From assembly GCF_040760005.1 (NCBI RefSeq), contig NZ_CP099760.1, forward strand, positions 5,584,501 through 5,648,500: a DNA stretch of 64,000 bases, in the 5' to 3' direction. The position numbers and the translations under genes are program-made. Within the stretch, counting starts at the first letter, position 1. Every line of letters begins with the position of its first letter. This stretch comes from Pseudomonas sp. stari2 (GTDB lineage: Bacteria; Pseudomonadota; Gammaproteobacteria; Pseudomonadales; Pseudomonadaceae). Below, piece after piece: positions 9,307 through 21,296 of the stretch. The notes under the pieces were generated by a model, which was not told the origin of the DNA, ran no database searches, and worked only from the letters and a program-made list of their open reading frames with translations.

Positions 9307-12130
9307 AGTGACGAACCTCGCCGGCGCCATCGATGTTGTCCACGCAACGGCCGCAGATTTCCGGATGCTCCGGGTTCACGCCGACGTCTTCACGGCAGTG
9401 CCAGCAACGGGCGCATTTCGGGAAGGCGGATTTGACGATCTTCAGCTTCAGGCCGCTGACTTCGGTGGCCACAGCTTCGGCCGGAGCCTGCACGAACGGC
9501 GCAACACTGGCGGTCGAGGTGATCAGTACAAAGCGCAGCTCGTTGCTCAGCTTGGCCAGATCGGCGCTCAGGGCGTCTTCGGCGTACAGCGTCACTTCGG
9601 CTTGCAGGTTGCCACCGACGGCCTTGGCCGCGCGCTGGATTTCCATTTCTTTGTTGACCGCCACCTTCACGTCCATGATGCGATCCCAGTACTCGCGACC
9701 CAGTTCGAAGCCTTCCGGCAACTCGGTCAGGCCTTCGTACCAGGTGTTGAGCATCACCGATTCGTTGCGCTCGCCCGGCAGGTATTGCCACAGCTCGTCG
9801 GCGGTGAAGGCCAGGATCGGCGCGATCCAGCGCACCAGCGCTTCGGAGATGTGGAACAGCGCAGTCTGGCACGAACGACGGGCCTTGCTGTCGGCGCCGG
9901 TGGTGTACTGGCGGTCCTTGATGATGTCGAGGTAGAAACCACCCAGCTCCTGCACGCAGAAGTTGTGGATCTTCGAGTAGACGTTCCAGAAACGGTATTC
10001 GCCGTAGTGCTCTTGCAGCTCACGTTGCAGCAGCAGGGTGCGATCCACCGCCCAGCGATCCAGTGCCAGCATGTCTTCGGCCGGCAGCAGGTCGGTGGCC
10101 GGGTTGAAACCGGTCAGGTTGGAAAGCAGGAAGCGCGCGGTGTTACGGATACGACGATAGGCATCCGCACTGCGTTGCAGGATCTGCTCGGACACGGCCA
10201 TTTCGCCGGAATAGTCGGTCGAAGCGACCCACAGACGCATGATGTCGGCGCCCAGGGTGTCGTTGACTTTCTGCGGCGCGATCACGTTGCCCAGGGACTT
10301 GGACATCTTGCGGCCGGACTCGTCCACGGTGAAACCGTGGGTCAGCAGTTCGCGGTACGGCGCGTGGTTGTCGATGGCGCAACCGGTCAGCAGGGACGAG
10401 TGGAACCAGCCACGGTGCTGGTCGGAACCTTCCAGGTACAGGTCGGCGCGCGGGCCGGTCTCGTGGCCCATCGGGTGCGAACCGCGCAGGACGTGCCAGT
10501 GCGTGGTGCCCGAGTCGAACCAGACGTCGAGGGTGTCGCTGATCTTGTCGTACTGCGGCGCTTCATCGCCCAGCAGATCGGCGGCGTCGAGCTTGAACCA
10601 GGCCTCGATGCCTTCGACTTCGACGCGCTTGGCAACTTCTTCCATCAGCTCGACGGTGCGTGGGTGCAGCTCGCCGCTTTCCTTGTTCAGGAAAAACGGG
10701 ATCGGCACGCCCCAGTTGCGCTGACGGGAGATGCACCAGTCCGGACGGTTGGCGATCATCGAGTGCAGACGCGCCTGACCCCAGGCCGGAACGAATTTGG
10801 TGTCTTCGATGGCTTTGAGCGAGCGCTGGCGCAGGGTGTCGCCGGACACCGGCTCCTTGTCCATGCCGATGAACCACTGGGCGGTGGCGCGGTAGATCAG
10901 CGGGGTCTTGTGGCGCCAGCAGTGCATGTAGCTGTGTTCGATGACGGTGGTGTGCAGCAGCGCACCGACTTCGGTCAGTTTGTCGACGATGGCCGGGTTG
11001 GCCTTCCAGATGAACTGGCCGCCGAAGAACTCCAGCGATGGCACGTAAACGCCGTTGCTCTGTACCGGGTTGAGGATGTCGTCGTTGACCATGCCGTATT
11101 TCTTGCAGGTCACGAAGTCGTCCACACCGTAGGCCGGGGCGGAGTGAACCACGCCGGTGCCGGCGCCCAGTTCCACGTAGTCGGCCAGATACACTGGCGA
11201 CAGACGGTCGTAGAACGGGTGACGGAAATTGATCAGTTCCAGCGCCGAACCCGGAGCGGTCGCCAATACAGTGCCTTCGACGCCGTAACGGGTCAGGCAG
11301 GACTCGACCAGTTCTTCGGCCAGCACCAGCAGTTTGTCGCCGATATCGACCAGCGCGTAGTTGAATTCCGGGTGAACGTTCAGCGCCTGGTTGGCCGGGA
11401 TGGTCCACGGGGTGGTGGTCCAGATCACGATCGAGGCAGGTTTGCCCAGCGATGCCAGACCGAACGCGGCAGCCAGTTTGGCTTCGTCAGCGATCGGGAA
11501 CGCGACGTCGATGGTCGAAGACTTCTTGTTCTCGTACTCGACTTCCGCTTCGGCCAGGGCCGAACCGCAGTCGAAGCACCAGTTCACAGGCTTCAGGCCC
11601 TTGAACACGAAACCGCCCTTGACGATTTCGGCGAGGGCACGGATTTCACCGGCCTCGTTCTTGAAGTCCATGGTCTTGTACGGGTTGGCGAAGTCGCCCA
11701 GCACGCCGAGACGGATGAATTCGGTCTTCTGCCCTTCGATCTGCTCGGTGGCGTAGGCACGGCACAGTTCGCGGGTCTTGTCCGCGCCCAGGTTCTTGCC
11801 GTGGGTCACTTCAACCTTGTGCTCGATCGGCAGGCCGTGGCAGTCCCAACCTGGAACATACGGCGCGTCGAAGCCCGACAGGGTCTTCGAGCGGATGATC
11901 ATGTCCTTGAGAATCTTGTTCAGTGCGTGACCGATGTGGATCGTACCGTTGGCGTACGGAGGGCCGTCGTGCAGGACGAACTTCGGACGATCCTTGCCAA
12001 TCTCGCGCAACTTTCCGTACAGGCCAATACTGTCCCAGCGCTGCAGGATCTGCGGTTCGCGCTGTGGCAGGCCGGCCTTCATTGGGAAGGCGGTGTCCGG
12101 AAGGTTTAGCGTGGCTTTATAGTCGGTCAT
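9299..12130 (-). CDS. ileS: Isoleucyl-tRNA synthetase
   Basis: 943 residues, a class I aminoacyl-tRNA synthetase charging tRNA-Ile. The HIGH motif occurs in [14 protein letters not shown] and the KMSKS motif in [11 protein letters not shown]. The CP1 editing domain lies between them ([27 protein letters not shown]). A C-terminal zinc site of four cysteines (CARCWHC and CGRC) indicates the bacterial-type enzyme that is normally mupirocin-sensitive. It is followed directly by lspA with an overlap and preceded by ribF with a 13-nt gap. Confidence 0.97.
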   Translation of the reverse strand: MTDYKATLNLPDTAFPMKAGLPQREPQILQRWDSIGLYGKLREIGKDRPKFVLHDGPPYANGTIHIGHALNKILKDMIIRSKTLSGFDAPYVPGWDCHGLPIEHKVEVTHGKNLGADKTRELCRAYATEQIEGQKTEFIRLGVLGDFANPYKTMDFKNEAGEIRALAEIVKGGFVFKGLKPVNWCFDCGSALAEAEVEYENKKSSTIDVAFPIADEAKLAAAFGLASLGKPASIVIWTTTPWTIPANQALNVHPEFNYALVDIGDKLLVLAEELVESCLTRYGVEGTVLATAPGSALELINFRHPFYDRLSPVYLADYVELGAGTGVVHSAPAYGVDDFVTCKKYGMVNDDILNPVQSNGVYVPSLEFFGGQFIWKANPAIVDKLTEVGALLHTTVIEHSYMHCWRHKTPLIYRATAQWFIGMDKEPVSGDTLRQRSLKAIEDTKFVPAWGQARLHSMIANRPDWCISRQRNWGVPIPFFLNKESGELHPRTVELMEEVAKRVEVEGIEAWFKLDAADLLGDEAPQYDKISDTLDVWFDSGTTHWHVLRGSHPMGHETGPRADLYLEGSDQHRGWFHSSLLTGCAIDNHAPYRELLTHGFTVDESGRKMSKSLGNVIAPQKVNDTLGADIMRLWVASTDYSGEMAVSEQILQRSADAYRRIRNTARFLLSNLTGFNPATDLLPAEDMLALDRWAVDRTLLLQRELQEHYGEYRFWNVYSKIHNFCVQELGGFYLDIIKDRQYTTGADSKARRSCQTALFHISEALVRWIAPILAFTADELWQYLPGERNESVMLNTWYEGLTELPEGFELGREYWDRIMDVKVAVNKEMEIQRAAKAVGGNLQAEVTLYAEDALSADLAKLSNELRFVLITSTASVAPFVQAPAEAVATEVSGLKLKIVKSAFPKCARCWHCREDVGVNPEHPEICGRCVDNIDGAGEVRHYA

Positions 12131-12143
12131 TTAAGGCTCTTCA

Positions 12144-13082
12144 TTAGCGATGGGCGCTAGGTGCGGCTAGTGCACGGGCGGCGGCGACATCCGCGCTGAT
12201 CGCCGTTTTCAATGCCTCCAGGGAGGCGAAACGCTGCTCTTCACGCAGCTTCTGGTGGAAAACCACCGTCAAACGCCGGTCATACAGATCGCCGGCAAAA
12301 TCCAAAAGATGTACTTCAAGGTGGGCCTTGCCATCACCTTGCACCGTGGGCCGCACGCCGATATTGGCGACGCCGGGCCAGGTCTTGCCGTCGATGTCGA
12401 CGTCGACCAGATAAACACCGGTAAACGGCACGCGACGGCGCTTGAGTTGTATGTTCGCCGTGGGCGTACCCAGCTGGCGGGCCAGTTTCTGGCCATGCAG
12501 CACGCGACCGGCTATCCGGTACGGGCGGCCAAGCAAGCGTTCAGCCAGGGCAAAATCGGTGGCGGCCAACGCGTTGCGCACCTGGGTGCTGCTGACACGA
12601 ATGCCGTCCAGCTCGACGGTTTGCGCGGCTTCCACGGTAAAACCGTGAACCTGCCCGGCCTGCAGCAGAAAATCGAAATCGCCGAGGCGGTCGCAACCGA
12701 AGCGGAAATCGTCGCCGACCTCCAGATGCTGCACACCCAGGCCATCCACCAGAATCGTATCGACGAATTCACTGGCGCTGAGTTTGCTCAAGCGCTGGTT
12801 GAAGGCCAGGCACAAGACCCGGTCGACACCTTCAGCGGCCAGCAGTTGCAGCTTGTCGCGCAACCGGGCCAGACGCGCAGGCGCGGTCTCCGGAGCAAAG
12901 AATTCCCGTGGCTGCGGCTCGAAAATCACCACGCAGCTGGGTACGCCCAACTCGAGCGCACGCTCACGCAGTCGAGCCAGGATGGCCTGGTGACCACGGT
13001 GAACACCGTCAAAGTTGCCAATAGTGGCGACGCAGCCCCGATGCTGGGGGCGCAAGTTGTGAAGGCCTCGAACCAGCTGCAT
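12144..13082 (-). CDS. ribF: Bifunctional riboflavin kinase / FAD synthetase RibF
   Basis: 312 residues. The N-terminal nucleotidyltransferase domain carries the GNFDGVHRGHQ signature and ISSTQVRNAL-like motif (VSSTQVRNALA). The C-terminal flavokinase domain carries the GTPTANI motif (LGTPTANIQL) and the GVYLVDV strand. The enzyme makes FMN and then FAD. The ATG at 13082 gives the family-typical N-terminus MQLVRGLHNL; longer forms add residues with no family match. It sits between murJ and ileS, an order conserved in many gammaproteobacteria. Confidence 0.95.
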   Translation of the reverse strand: MQLVRGLHNLRPQHRGCVATIGNFDGVHRGHQAILARLRERALELGVPSCVVIFEPQPREFFAPETAPARLARLRDKLQLLAAEGVDRVLCLAFNQRLSKLSASEFVDTILVDGLGVQHLEVGDDFRFGCDRLGDFDFLLQAGQVHGFTVEAAQTVELDGIRVSSTQVRNALAATDFALAERLLGRPYRIAGRVLHGQKLARQLGTPTANIQLKRRRVPFTGVYLVDVDIDGKTWPGVANIGVRPTVQGDGKAHLEVHLLDFAGDLYDRRLTVVFHQKLREEQRFASLEALKTAISADVAAARALAAPSAHR

Positions 13083-13211
13083 AACGCGCTTCTTGCTCAT
13101 AAAGTGGCCGATTATAACCACACCCGACGGCCGACGACAGGCAACACCGTAACCCAAAGTGAACGAGCCGACAAAACTGCCGGCCCGCGCCCGGCTTTCA
13201 AGGGTGAAACC

Positions 13212-14750
13212 TCAGCTCAACGCCTTGCGATTGAAGTCACGCAGGCGGAAACCGAGCAGCAGCAACATGCCGAAATACGCCACTACGCCGGCGACCACCA
13301 ACGCGCCCAGACGCAGGAAGCGCTCCAGCATGTGGCCCTGATCCCACGCCGGCATGAAATGCATGCCGATCAATAGCACCGCCGACATCACCGCCACGGC
13401 GAGCAACAACTTCAAACTGAACTTCAACCAGCCTGGCTGCGGTTGATACATCTGCTGTTTGCGCAGTTGATAGAACAACAGGCCGGCGTTCAGGCACGCA
13501 CCGGCACTGATTGCCAGTGCAAGACCGGCATGGGCCAGTGGCCCGATCAACACCAGGTTGAACAACTGCGTGACCACCAGAGTGAAGATTGCGATTTTCA
13601 CCGGCGTACGGATGTTCTGTTGCGCATAAAAGCCTGGGGCCAACACCTTGATGACGATAATCCCGAGCAGACCGACAGAATAGGCAATCAACGCCCGCTG
13701 AGTCATGGCTGCGTCAAAACCGCTGAACTGGCCGTACTGGAACAGCGAAACGGTCAACGGCTCGGCCAGAATCCCCAGCGCCAGCGCACACGGCAGCACC
13801 AGCACGAAGCACAGGCGCAGGCCCCAGTCGAGAATCCGCGAGTACTCGTGACGGTCCTTGCTGGCGTAGGTTTTGGCCAATGTCGGCAGCAGAATCGTGC
13901 CCAGCGCCACACCCAGCACGCCGGATGGCAGCTCCATCAGACGGTCGGCGTAGTACATCCACGACACCGAGCCGGCCACCAGAAACGAGGCGAAGATGGT
14001 GTTGATGATCAGGGAAATCTGGCTGACCGAGACGCCGATGATCGCCGGCAACATCTGCTTCATGACCCGCCAGACGCCGCTGTCGCGCAGATTCAGTCGC
14101 GGCAGCACCAGCATGCCGATCTTTTTCAGATGCGGCAGTTGATAGAGCAACTGCGCCAGACCACCGACCAGCACCGCCCAGCCAAGGGCCATGACCGGCG
14201 GATCGAAGTACGGCGTCAGGAACAGCGAAAACACGATCATGCTGATGTTGAGCAGAGTCGGCACGAACGCCGGCACCGAGAAACGGTTCCAGGTATTGAG
14301 AATCGCACCGGCCAGGGACGACAGGGAGATCAGCAATATATAGGGGAAGGTCACCCGCAGCAGATCGGAGGTCAGCTGGAATTTTTCCGGCGTATCGGTA
14401 AAACCGGGAGCCGTGGCCCAGATCACCCAGGGCGCGGCAATCATGCCCAGCGCGGTGACCAGCGCCAGGACCAGGGTCAGAAGCCCCGTCACATAAGCAA
14501 TGAAGGTACGGGTCGCCTCCTCGCCCTTCTGACTTTTGTATTCAGCAAGAATCGGCACGAATGCCTGTGAAAATGCACCCTCGGCAAAGATTCGCCGCAA
14601 CAGATTGGGCAGTTTGAAGGCGATGAAGAAGGCGTCGGTCGCCATTCCGGCGCCGAATGTGCGCGCAATGAGCGTGTCGCGGACAAACCCGAGAATCCGG
14701 GAAAGCATCGTGATAGAGCTGACGGCGGCCAACGATTTGAGCAGATTCAT
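13212..14750 (-). CDS. murJ: Lipid II flippase MurJ (MviN)
   Basis: 512-residue polytopic membrane protein of the MOP superfamily, with about 14 hydrophobic segments. The N-terminus [35 protein letters not shown] is the MurJ signature, with basic residues that line the transport cavity. It flips lipid II across the inner membrane for peptidoglycan synthesis. It ends 129 nt before the ribF start on the same strand and diverges from rpsT. Confidence 0.95.
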   Translation of the reverse strand: MNLLKSLAAVSSITMLSRILGFVRDTLIARTFGAGMATDAFFIAFKLPNLLRRIFAEGAFSQAFVPILAEYKSQKGEEATRTFIAYVTGLLTLVLALVTALGMIAAPWVIWATAPGFTDTPEKFQLTSDLLRVTFPYILLISLSSLAGAILNTWNRFSVPAFVPTLLNISMIVFSLFLTPYFDPPVMALGWAVLVGGLAQLLYQLPHLKKIGMLVLPRLNLRDSGVWRVMKQMLPAIIGVSVSQISLIINTIFASFLVAGSVSWMYYADRLMELPSGVLGVALGTILLPTLAKTYASKDRHEYSRILDWGLRLCFVLVLPCALALGILAEPLTVSLFQYGQFSGFDAAMTQRALIAYSVGLLGIIVIKVLAPGFYAQQNIRTPVKIAIFTLVVTQLFNLVLIGPLAHAGLALAISAGACLNAGLLFYQLRKQQMYQPQPGWLKFSLKLLLAVAVMSAVLLIGMHFMPAWDQGHMLERFLRLGALVVAGVVAYFGMLLLLGFRLRDFNRKALS

Positions 14751-14920
14751 TGAAGGAATTTGTGCCTGTCGATAAACAGCAGGCGAACAATGCGCCTACT
14801 TGTGCGATACTCCGCGCCGCAACAGCACAGAGCCAAAGCTCGCGAGTTTACAGGTCAAGCGCCGGAAATAAATATCCCGCCTCTTTATACCTACCACTTA
14901 GCGGAACGTTTCAAGCGCCC

Positions 14921-14949
14921 TTGACAAGACATCTCTTCATCGGCATGAT
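14921..14949 (+). promoter_or_regulatory. Sigma-70-type promoter of rpsT
   Basis: TTGACA (14921-14926), a 17-nt spacer and CATGAT (14944-14949), upstream of rpsT. The -35 box is a perfect match and the -10 matches at four of six positions. An AGGAG ribosome site lies just before the GTG start. Confidence 0.6.
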
Positions 14950-15002
14950 TCGCGGCCTATTTTGTTTGCTATTTCCTAAAAAGTCTTTCGAGGAGCTCGA
15001 CG

Positions 15003-15275
15003 GTGGCCAACTCACCTTCCGCCAAAAAACGTGCAAAACAGGCTGAGAAGCGTCGCAGCCACAACGCCAGCCTGCGTTCCATGGTTCGTACCTACATCAA
15101 GAATGTAGTTAAAGCCATCGACGCAAAAGACGCTGAAAAAGCTCAAGCTGCATACGTTCTGGCTGTGCCAGTTATCGACCGCATGGCCGATAAAGGCATC
15201 ATCCACAAGAACAAGGCTGCTCGTCATAAGAGCCGTCTGAATGGCCACGTCAAGGCACTGAAAGAAGCTGCCTAA
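15003..15275 (+). CDS. rpsT: 30S ribosomal protein S20
   Basis: 90 residues, full length, beginning [22 protein letters not shown], the classic lysine/arginine-rich S20 start. It binds 16S rRNA in the small subunit. The start codon is GTG at 15003. A non-AUG start is also known for rpsT in E. coli (UUG), where it is tied to autoregulation, so the weak start may be functional here. It is a single-gene unit with a clear promoter and terminator. Confidence 0.96.
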   Translation: MANSPSAKKRAKQAEKRRSHNASLRSMVRTYIKNVVKAIDAKDAEKAQAAYVLAVPVIDRMADKGIIHKNKAARHKSRLNGHVKALKEAA

Positions 15276-15289
15276 GCGACGTAGTCATT

Positions 15290-15318
15290 AAAAAACCGAC
15301 CTCAGGGTCGGTTTTTTA
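15290..15318 (+). terminator. Rho-independent terminator of rpsT
   Basis: Stem AAAAACCGACC with GGTCGGTTTTT arms around a short CAG-type loop, followed by a T-run, just 14 nt after the rpsT stop. Confidence 0.85.
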
Positions 15319-15344
15319 TTGTCTGCGATTTGCCAAAAACGACG

Positions 15345-15377
15345 AAAAAAAAGAGGAGCCAACCGACTCCTCTTTTT
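15345..15377 (-). terminator. Terminator of the creA gene
   Basis: Arms AAAAAGAGGAG and CTCCTCTTTTT with an 8-nt loop, flanked by an A-run on the plus strand (a T-run for minus-strand transcripts). It lies just after creA and back-to-back with the rpsT terminator. Confidence 0.75.
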
Positions 15378-15390
15378 ATTTACGTCCAAA

Positions 15391-15855
15391 TCAATGAACT
15401 GGCGCCCACGGCAGAATCGGAATCGCTGTCACCGCATTCTGTGGACTGCCCTCGATCAGGCGATCGCTGTAGACCAGATACACCAGGGTGTTGCGCTTCT
15501 TGTCGAGAAAACGCACCACCTGCATGGTCTTGAATACCAGCGAAGTGCGCTCCTTGAACACCTCTTCACCATCCTTCAACTCACCCTTGAAGTTGATCGG
15601 ACCGACCTGACGGCAGGCAATGGACGCCTCGGCACGATCCTCGGCCAGACCCAAGCCACCCTTCACGCCACCCGTTTTGGCGCGCGACAGATAGCAGGTC
15701 ACACCCTCGACCTTCGGATCATCAAACGCCTCGACCACGATCCGGTCATTCGGCCCGACAAACTTGAACACCGTCGATACCTGGCCGATTTCCTCGGCCG
15801 AGGCCAGCAATGGCAACGCCATCAACAGGCCCAACAATCCTTTTGCCATGCGCAT
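15391..15855 (-). CDS. creA: CreA family periplasmic protein
   Basis: 154 residues with a signal peptide ([20 protein letters not shown]) and the CreA body [42 protein letters not shown]. The molecular function of CreA is unknown. It begins 10 nt after proB ends on the same strand and is followed by a terminator, so it is probably the distal gene of a proB-creA unit. An alternative start two codons downstream (MAKGLL) would change only the signal peptide. Confidence 0.88.
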   Translation of the reverse strand: MRMAKGLLGLLMALPLLASAEEIGQVSTVFKFVGPNDRIVVEAFDDPKVEGVTCYLSRAKTGGVKGGLGLAEDRAEASIACRQVGPINFKGELKDGEEVFKERTSLVFKTMQVVRFLDKKRNTLVYLVYSDRLIEGSPQNAVTAIPILPWAPVH

Positions 15856-15865
15856 TGCGCTTTCC

Positions 15866-16984
15866 TCAAACCAGAATCAGGTTGTCACGGTGAACCAGTT
15901 CCGGCTCAGCCATGTAACCCAGCAAACCGACAATCGCATCCGACGACTGACCGATGATTTTTTGTGCTTCCAATGCGCTGTAGTTAGCCAGACCACGGGC
16001 GATTTCACGACCGTCCGGCGCCACACAAACCACCATTTCGCCGCGACGAAAACTGCCCTGCACCAACTTGACACCAACGGGCAGCAAACTTTTGTTGCCT
16101 TGGGACAACGCAGAAACCGCACCATCATCCAGCACCAGCGTGCCACGGGTTTGCAGATGACCGGCCAGCCACTGCTTGCGCGCCGCCAGCATGCCGCGCT
16201 CGGGTGACAGCAGCGTACCGATGCGCTCGCCCGCCTTCAGACGATCGAGCACTCGCTCCAGACGCCCACCAACAATAATGGTGTGCGCACCGGAACGCGC
16301 CGCCAGGCGCGCCGCACGCAATTTGGTCTGCATGCCGCCACGCCCCAACGCACCGCCAGTACCGCCCGCCACCGCATCCAGGCTCGGGTCATCGGCGCGC
16401 GCCTCGTAAATCAGTTGCGCATCAGGATTGTTGCGCGGATCAGCGTCGAACATGCCGTCGCGATCCGTCAGAATCACCAACAGATCAGCCTCGACCAGGT
16501 TGGCCACCAGCGCCGCGAGCGTGTCGTTGTCGCCGAAACGGATTTCGTCGGTGACCACAGTGTCGTTCTCGTTGATTACCGGGATGACTTTCAGCTCGAC
16601 CAGCGCACGCAACGTACTGCGGGCGTTCAGGTAGCGCTTGCGATCAGACAGGTCGTCGTGGGTCAGGAGAATCTGTGCCGTGTGCCGGCCATGCTCGGCA
16701 AAGCTCGACTCCCAGGCCTGCACCAAGCCCATCTGACCGATTGCCGCAGCGGCCTGGAGCTCGTGCATCGCACTGGGTCGTGCGGTCCAGCCCAAACGGC
16801 TCATGCCGGCTGCCACCGCCCCGGAGGACACCAGCACCAACTCGACGCCAGCCTCATGCAAAGCCACCATCTGCTCGACCCAGACGCCCATCGCCTTGCG
16901 ATCAAGACCCTTGCCATCCGCTGTCAGCAAAGCGCTGCCGATCTTCACGACCCAACGCTGCGCACCTGTCACCTTGCTCCGCAT
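15866..16984 (-). CDS. proB: Glutamate 5-kinase ProB
   Basis: 372 residues. It phosphorylates glutamate in the first step of proline synthesis. The N-terminal amino-acid kinase domain shows [35 protein letters not shown] and [16 protein letters not shown]-terminal PUA domain covers about residues 275-372 ([25 protein letters not shown]). The start [16 protein letters not shown] matches the Pseudomonas family N-terminus; two ATG codons lie immediately upstream in frame. It lies downstream of obgE, separated by a hairpin. Confidence 0.95.
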   Translation of the reverse strand: MRSKVTGAQRWVVKIGSALLTADGKGLDRKAMGVWVEQMVALHEAGVELVLVSSGAVAAGMSRLGWTARPSAMHELQAAAAIGQMGLVQAWESSFAEHGRHTAQILLTHDDLSDRKRYLNARSTLRALVELKVIPVINENDTVVTDEIRFGDNDTLAALVANLVEADLLVILTDRDGMFDADPRNNPDAQLIYEARADDPSLDAVAGGTGGALGRGGMQTKLRAARLAARSGAHTIIVGGRLERVLDRLKAGERIGTLLSPERGMLAARKQWLAGHLQTRGTLVLDDGAVSALSQGNKSLLPVGVKLVQGSFRRGEMVVCVAPDGREIARGLANYSALEAQKIIGQSSDAIVGLLGYMAEPELVHRDNLILV

Positions 16985-17082
16985 CATCTTCAACCTTAGC
17001 TTGAGGACAGCGCGACCCAGCGCTGCCCGTGACGTTATTCGTGGTTACTCGTGACCAACAATCGATTTCCAGATACCAAAAC

Positions 17083-17100
17083 GCCGCTCGATTGAGCGGC
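17083..17100 (-). terminator. Hairpin between obgE and proB
   Basis: Arms GCCGCTC and GAGCGGC with a GATT loop, followed on the minus strand by GTTTTGG. It probably attenuates or terminates obgE transcripts before proB. Confidence 0.5.
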
Positions 17101-17121
17101 GCTTAAGTTTACTTCAACGAA

Positions 17122-18384
<1,263 letters not shown>

Positions 18385-18493
18385 TCAAGACATAAGACTC
18401 TTGCAAAAATGAGCGCAGCGACCCCAAACCACGACCTGCATCGCACGCTGGCAGCCCATACAAACAGCTTTGCAAGAGACTCACCCCACAAAC

Positions 18494-18521
18494 GAAAAAG
18501 CCCCGTCGCAAGACAGGGCTT
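18494..18521 (-). terminator. Terminator between rpmA and obgE
   Basis: Arms AAGCCCCGTC and GACAGGGCTT (one mismatch) with a GCAA loop; minus-strand transcripts end in a T-run (TTTTTCG). It likely separates the ribosomal-protein transcript from obgE, at least in part. Confidence 0.6.
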
Positions 18522-18538
18522 CTCCAGCACTCTCGCAG

Positions 18539-18796
18539 TTAGGCTGCGACAACGCTCACGTAACGACGACCGAAGGCGCCTTTTACTTCAAACTTGATCA
18601 CGCCTTCGATTTTCGCGAAGAGGGTGTGATCTTTACCCATGCCAACGCCGTAGCCAGCGTGGAATTGGGTGCCGCGCTGACGCACGATGATGTTGCCGGC
18701 CTTGATGACCTGGCCGCCATACATCTTCACGCCAAGGCGTTTGGCTTCTGAGTCGCGACCGTTACGGGTACTACCACCAGCTTTTTTGTGTGCCAT
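18539..18796 (-). CDS. rpmA: 50S ribosomal protein L27
   Basis: 85 residues, full length, starting [24 protein letters not shown], the L27 signature. The N-terminal tail reaches the peptidyl-transferase centre in the ribosome. It lies 34 nt downstream of rplU. Confidence 0.97.
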
Positions 18797-18830
18797 GAGT
18801 TCAATTCTCCTAGTGAGGAATTAGGCTGTA

Positions 18831-19142
18831 TTAAGCCTGAATACCGGTGATTTTGATCTCGGTGAACCACTGGCGGTGGCCCATACGCTTCATGTGGTGC
18901 TTACGGCGACGGAACTTGATGATGCGGACTTTATCGTGACGACCTTGGGAGATCACTTCAGCCTTGACGGTTGCGCCAGCAACAACAGGTGCGCCGATAT
19001 TCACGTCGTCGCCATTGGCGACCAACAGAACGCGGTCAAAAGTCACGGATTCGCCAGTAGCGACTTCCAGTTTTTCGATCTTCAGGTATTCACCTTCAGC
19101 GACCTTGTATTGCTTACCGCCGGTAACGATTACTGCGTACAT
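18831..19142 (-). CDS. rplU: 50S ribosomal protein L21
   Basis: 103 residues, starting [25 protein letters not shown] and ending with the L21 core [31 protein letters not shown]. It binds 23S rRNA with L20. It is the first gene of the rplU-rpmA unit. The ATG at 19142 gives the standard length; the in-frame extension upstream covers the promoter. Confidence 0.97.
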   Translation of the reverse strand: MYAVIVTGGKQYKVAEGEYLKIEKLEVATGESVTFDRVLLVANGDDVNIGAPVVAGATVKAEVISQGRHDKVRIIKFRRRKHHMKRMGHRQWFTEIKITGIQA

Positions 19143-19275
19143 GGTATTTCTCCGATAATCCTGCTCACCCAGCTCTTTATAAGAAGAGGTATTGGCTGGC
19201 ATGGCTGCATGGGGCTGGAACGGCCCAAGTGCAATTGCGTAAGGCAGGTGCTGCCCAGGAAGTTCAGGGTGCGCG

Positions 19276-19304
19276 ATTGTACGCAAGCCTTCGAAGTCAT
19301 GCAA
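19276..19304 (-). promoter_or_regulatory. Sigma-70-type promoter of rplU-rpmA
   Basis: Read on the minus strand: TTGCAT, a 17-nt spacer, TACAAT. Both boxes match consensus well. It lies about 135 nt upstream of rplU, leaving a sizeable leader. Confidence 0.65.
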
Positions 19305-19322
19305 GGGGCCGTCCATCGCGCC

Positions 19323-19351
19323 TTGACAGGCCCGGACGTGGGTCCTAGCAT
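19323..19351 (+). promoter_or_regulatory. Sigma-70-type promoter of ispB
   Basis: TTGACA (19323-19328), a 17-nt spacer and TAGCAT (19346-19351), ending 32 nt before the ispB ATG. It is back-to-back with the rplU promoter, their -35 boxes only 18 nt apart, so the two polymerases may compete. Confidence 0.65.
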
Positions 19352-19383
19352 GCCGCGCAACCCTTCTGGAGCACCTGTCGCTG

Positions 19384-20352
19384 ATGCAACCCCAAGCTTT
19401 CTACCGCGCGGTGGCGGACGATTTTAGCGCCGTCGACGGCATCATCAAGAAGCAGCTGACTTCCCGAGTGCCGCTGGTATCGAAAATCGGCGATTACATC
19501 ACGTCGGCCGGCGGTAAACGCCTGCGTCCTTTATTGGTGCTGCTGTGTGGCAAGGCCCTGGGTCGCGAAGGCGACGACATGCGTCTGCTGGCCGCCACCA
19601 TCGAATTCCTGCACACCGCCACCCTGCTGCATGACGACGTGGTCGACATGTCCGGCATGCGCCGTGGCCGTTCGACCGCCAACGCCATGTGGGGCAATGC
19701 CCCGAGCGTGCTGGTTGGCGACTTCCTGTACTCGCGCTCGTTCGAAATGATGGTCGAACTGGGCTCGATGCCGGTGATGAAGATCCTGTCCCAGGCCACG
19801 CGCATCATCGCCGAAGGCGAAGTGCTGCAGCTGTCCAAGGTTCGCGATGCCAGCACCACCGAAGAAACCTACATGGAAGTCATCCGCGGCAAAACCGCGA
19901 TGCTCTTCGAAGCCTCGACCCACAGCGCCGCGGCGCTGGCCGGTGCCACCGCCGAGCAGAGCGAAGCCCTGCGCACCTTCGGTGATCACCTGGGCGTGGC
20001 GTTCCAATTGGTCGACGACCTGCTCGACTACAAGGGCGACGCCGAAACCCTGGGCAAGAACGTCGGTGACGATCTGGCCGAAGGCAAGCCGACCCTGCCG
20101 CTGATCTACACCATGCGCGAAGGCACGCCAGAGCAAGCCGCACTGGTACGCCAGGCGATCCAGAAAGGTGGGATCGAAGACTTGGAAAGCATCCGCATCG
20201 CCGTGGAAGCGTCCGGTTCGCTGGAATACACCGCACAACTGGCCCGCGATTACGTGGCCCGTGCGATCAAGTGCCTCGACGCGCTGCCGGCCAGCGAATA
20301 CCGCGATGCACTGGTTGAACTGAGCGAGTTCGCGGTCGCCCGCACGCACTGA
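19384..20352 (+). CDS. ispB: All-trans polyprenyl diphosphate synthase (ubiquinone side chain)
   Basis: 322 residues, a trans-isoprenyl diphosphate synthase. The first aspartate-rich motif is DDVVD at 84-88 ([15 protein letters not shown]) and the second DDLLD at 211-215. GGKRLRP near the N-terminus is the substrate-binding motif. It builds the octa- or nonaprenyl tail of ubiquinone; Pseudomonas usually uses nine units, but chain length cannot be read from the sequence alone. It diverges from rplU, as in many gammaproteobacteria. Confidence 0.94.
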   Translation: MQPQAFYRAVADDFSAVDGIIKKQLTSRVPLVSKIGDYITSAGGKRLRPLLVLLCGKALGREGDDMRLLAATIEFLHTATLLHDDVVDMSGMRRGRSTANAMWGNAPSVLVGDFLYSRSFEMMVELGSMPVMKILSQATRIIAEGEVLQLSKVRDASTTEETYMEVIRGKTAMLFEASTHSAAALAGATAEQSEALRTFGDHLGVAFQLVDDLLDYKGDAETLGKNVGDDLAEGKPTLPLIYTMREGTPEQAALVRQAIQKGGIEDLESIRIAVEASGSLEYTAQLARDYVARAIKCLDALPASEYRDALVELSEFAVARTH

Positions 20353-20369
20353 TCAACGCCGCGCAATAA

Positions 20370-20406
20370 AAAAACCGCAGCCTCCGTCGGAGCCTGCGGT
20401 TTTTTG
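20370..20406 (+). terminator. Rho-independent terminator of ispB
   Basis: Arms AACCGCAGCCTCCG and CGGAGCCTGCGGTT (one mismatch), preceded by an A-run and followed by TTTTTG, 18 nt after the ispB stop. Confidence 0.8.
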
Positions 20407-20410
20407 TTGC

Positions 20411-20440
20411 CTGCCATCTGCGGTTAAAACCTTATACAAT
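20411..20440 (+). promoter_or_regulatory. Possible promoter of the PhnA-type gene
   Basis: CTGCCA, an 18-nt spacer and TACAAT within TATACAAT. The -10 is good and the -35 moderate. It lies 38 nt before the GTG start. Confidence 0.4.
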
Positions 20441-20477
20441 GTACGACTTTTAACGACCCCCTCTCCAAGGAGCCTTA

Positions 20478-20819
20478 GTGAGCACGTTGCCACCCTGCCC
20501 GAAATGCAATTCCGAATACACCTACGAAGACGGCACCCAACTGGTGTGCCCGGAGTGCGCCCACGAGTGGTCTGCCGGCGGCGAAGCCGAAGTGGCGTCC
20601 GATGATGCCGTGAAGAAAGATTCGGTCGGCAACATCCTGCAGGACGGCGACACCATCACCGTGATCAAGGACCTGAAGGTCAAGGGCACCTCGCTGGTGG
20701 TCAAGGTCGGCACCAAGGTCAAAAACATCCGTCTGTGCGACGGCGATCACGACATTGACTGCAAGATCGACGGCATCGGCCCGATGAAACTCAAATCCGA
20801 GTTCGTCAGAAAAGTCTGA
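20478..20819 (+). CDS. PhnA-type zinc-ribbon protein
   Basis: 113 residues. An N-terminal zinc ribbon with two CxxC pairs ([27 protein letters not shown]) is followed by a small beta-barrel PhnA/YjdM domain ([30 protein letters not shown]). Despite the name, YjdM-type PhnA proteins are not phosphonate-cleaving enzymes and the role is unknown. It starts with GTG at 20478 behind an AAGGAG ribosome site. It stands alone between ispB and an iron-regulated-looking gene. Confidence 0.85.
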   Translation: MSTLPPCPKCNSEYTYEDGTQLVCPECAHEWSAGGEAEVASDDAVKKDSVGNILQDGDTITVIKDLKVKGTSLVVKVGTKVKNIRLCDGDHDIDCKIDGIGPMKLKSEFVRKV

Positions 20820-20980
20820 TCCTGCTGCCCTCCATCCCGCGCCCGTCGTGGGATGGAGCTTCGCCCTCCCCCGCTATCCCCAGCAAAACCACACAATAGC
20901 CAAACGCCAGCCATTTTGACCTTACGCAATCTTTACCCATAAAAAATCACGATCCGCCAATAGGCGCTTGCTATTTGACG

Positions 20981-20999
20981 AATAAGAATTATTCTCATT
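20981..20999. promoter_or_regulatory. Fur-box-like operator
   Basis: AATAAGAATTATTCTCATT; read on the minus strand it is AATGAGAATAATTCTTATT, very close to Pseudomonas Fur boxes. It contains the exact inverted repeat GAATAA-GAA-TTATTC (20980-20994). It lies 26 nt upstream of the ATG at 21026, where bound Fur would block transcription. Confidence 0.65.
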
Positions 21000-21025
21000 G
21001 AAACCCTGCAATGGAGATGAGAACC

Positions 21026-21283
21026 ATGACTTATTTGATCGACGCCTGGCTGGATCGCCCGCACCCGTACCTGAGGATCCTGCATCGGGAAACCGGTGAA
21101 GTCTGCGCGGTGCTGGAAGAAGAAGCTCTGCACGAGTTGCAGGATCAAGGGGATCTGGACGTCAGCGGTCTGAGTTCCAGCGAACCGTTGGTGCTCAAGG
21201 AGCTGGTGCGCAATCTGTTCCTGTTCTGCTATGCCCGGGCGTTGCGCCCGACCAGTGAGCTGCATCACAAGATCGAAGTATGA
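21026..21283 (+). CDS. Conserved small protein, probably iron-regulated (PA4570-like)
   Basis: 85 residues starting MTYLIDAWLDRPHPYLRILHRETGEVCAVLEEEALHELQDQGDLD and ending in a basic/aromatic stretch (RNLFLFCYARALRPTSELHHKIEV). No signal peptide, membrane segment or known catalytic motif is visible. From memory it resembles PA4570 of P. aeruginosa, a small protein of unknown function seen among iron-starvation-induced genes; this fits the Fur box upstream. The ATG at 21026 is preferred because GGAGATGA upstream serves as the ribosome site; two earlier in-frame ATGs (21011, 21017) overlap it. Confidence 0.75.
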   Translation: MTYLIDAWLDRPHPYLRILHRETGEVCAVLEEEALHELQDQGDLDVSGLSSSEPLVLKELVRNLFLFCYARALRPTSELHHKIEV

Positions 21284-21296
21284 GAACGGCGGAGAA

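Noticed and set aside
9224..12109. A 961-residue open frame opposite ileS
   Set aside because: It is the mirror of ileS in a GC-rich genome, with no ribosome site and no known domain; ileS has all its motifs.
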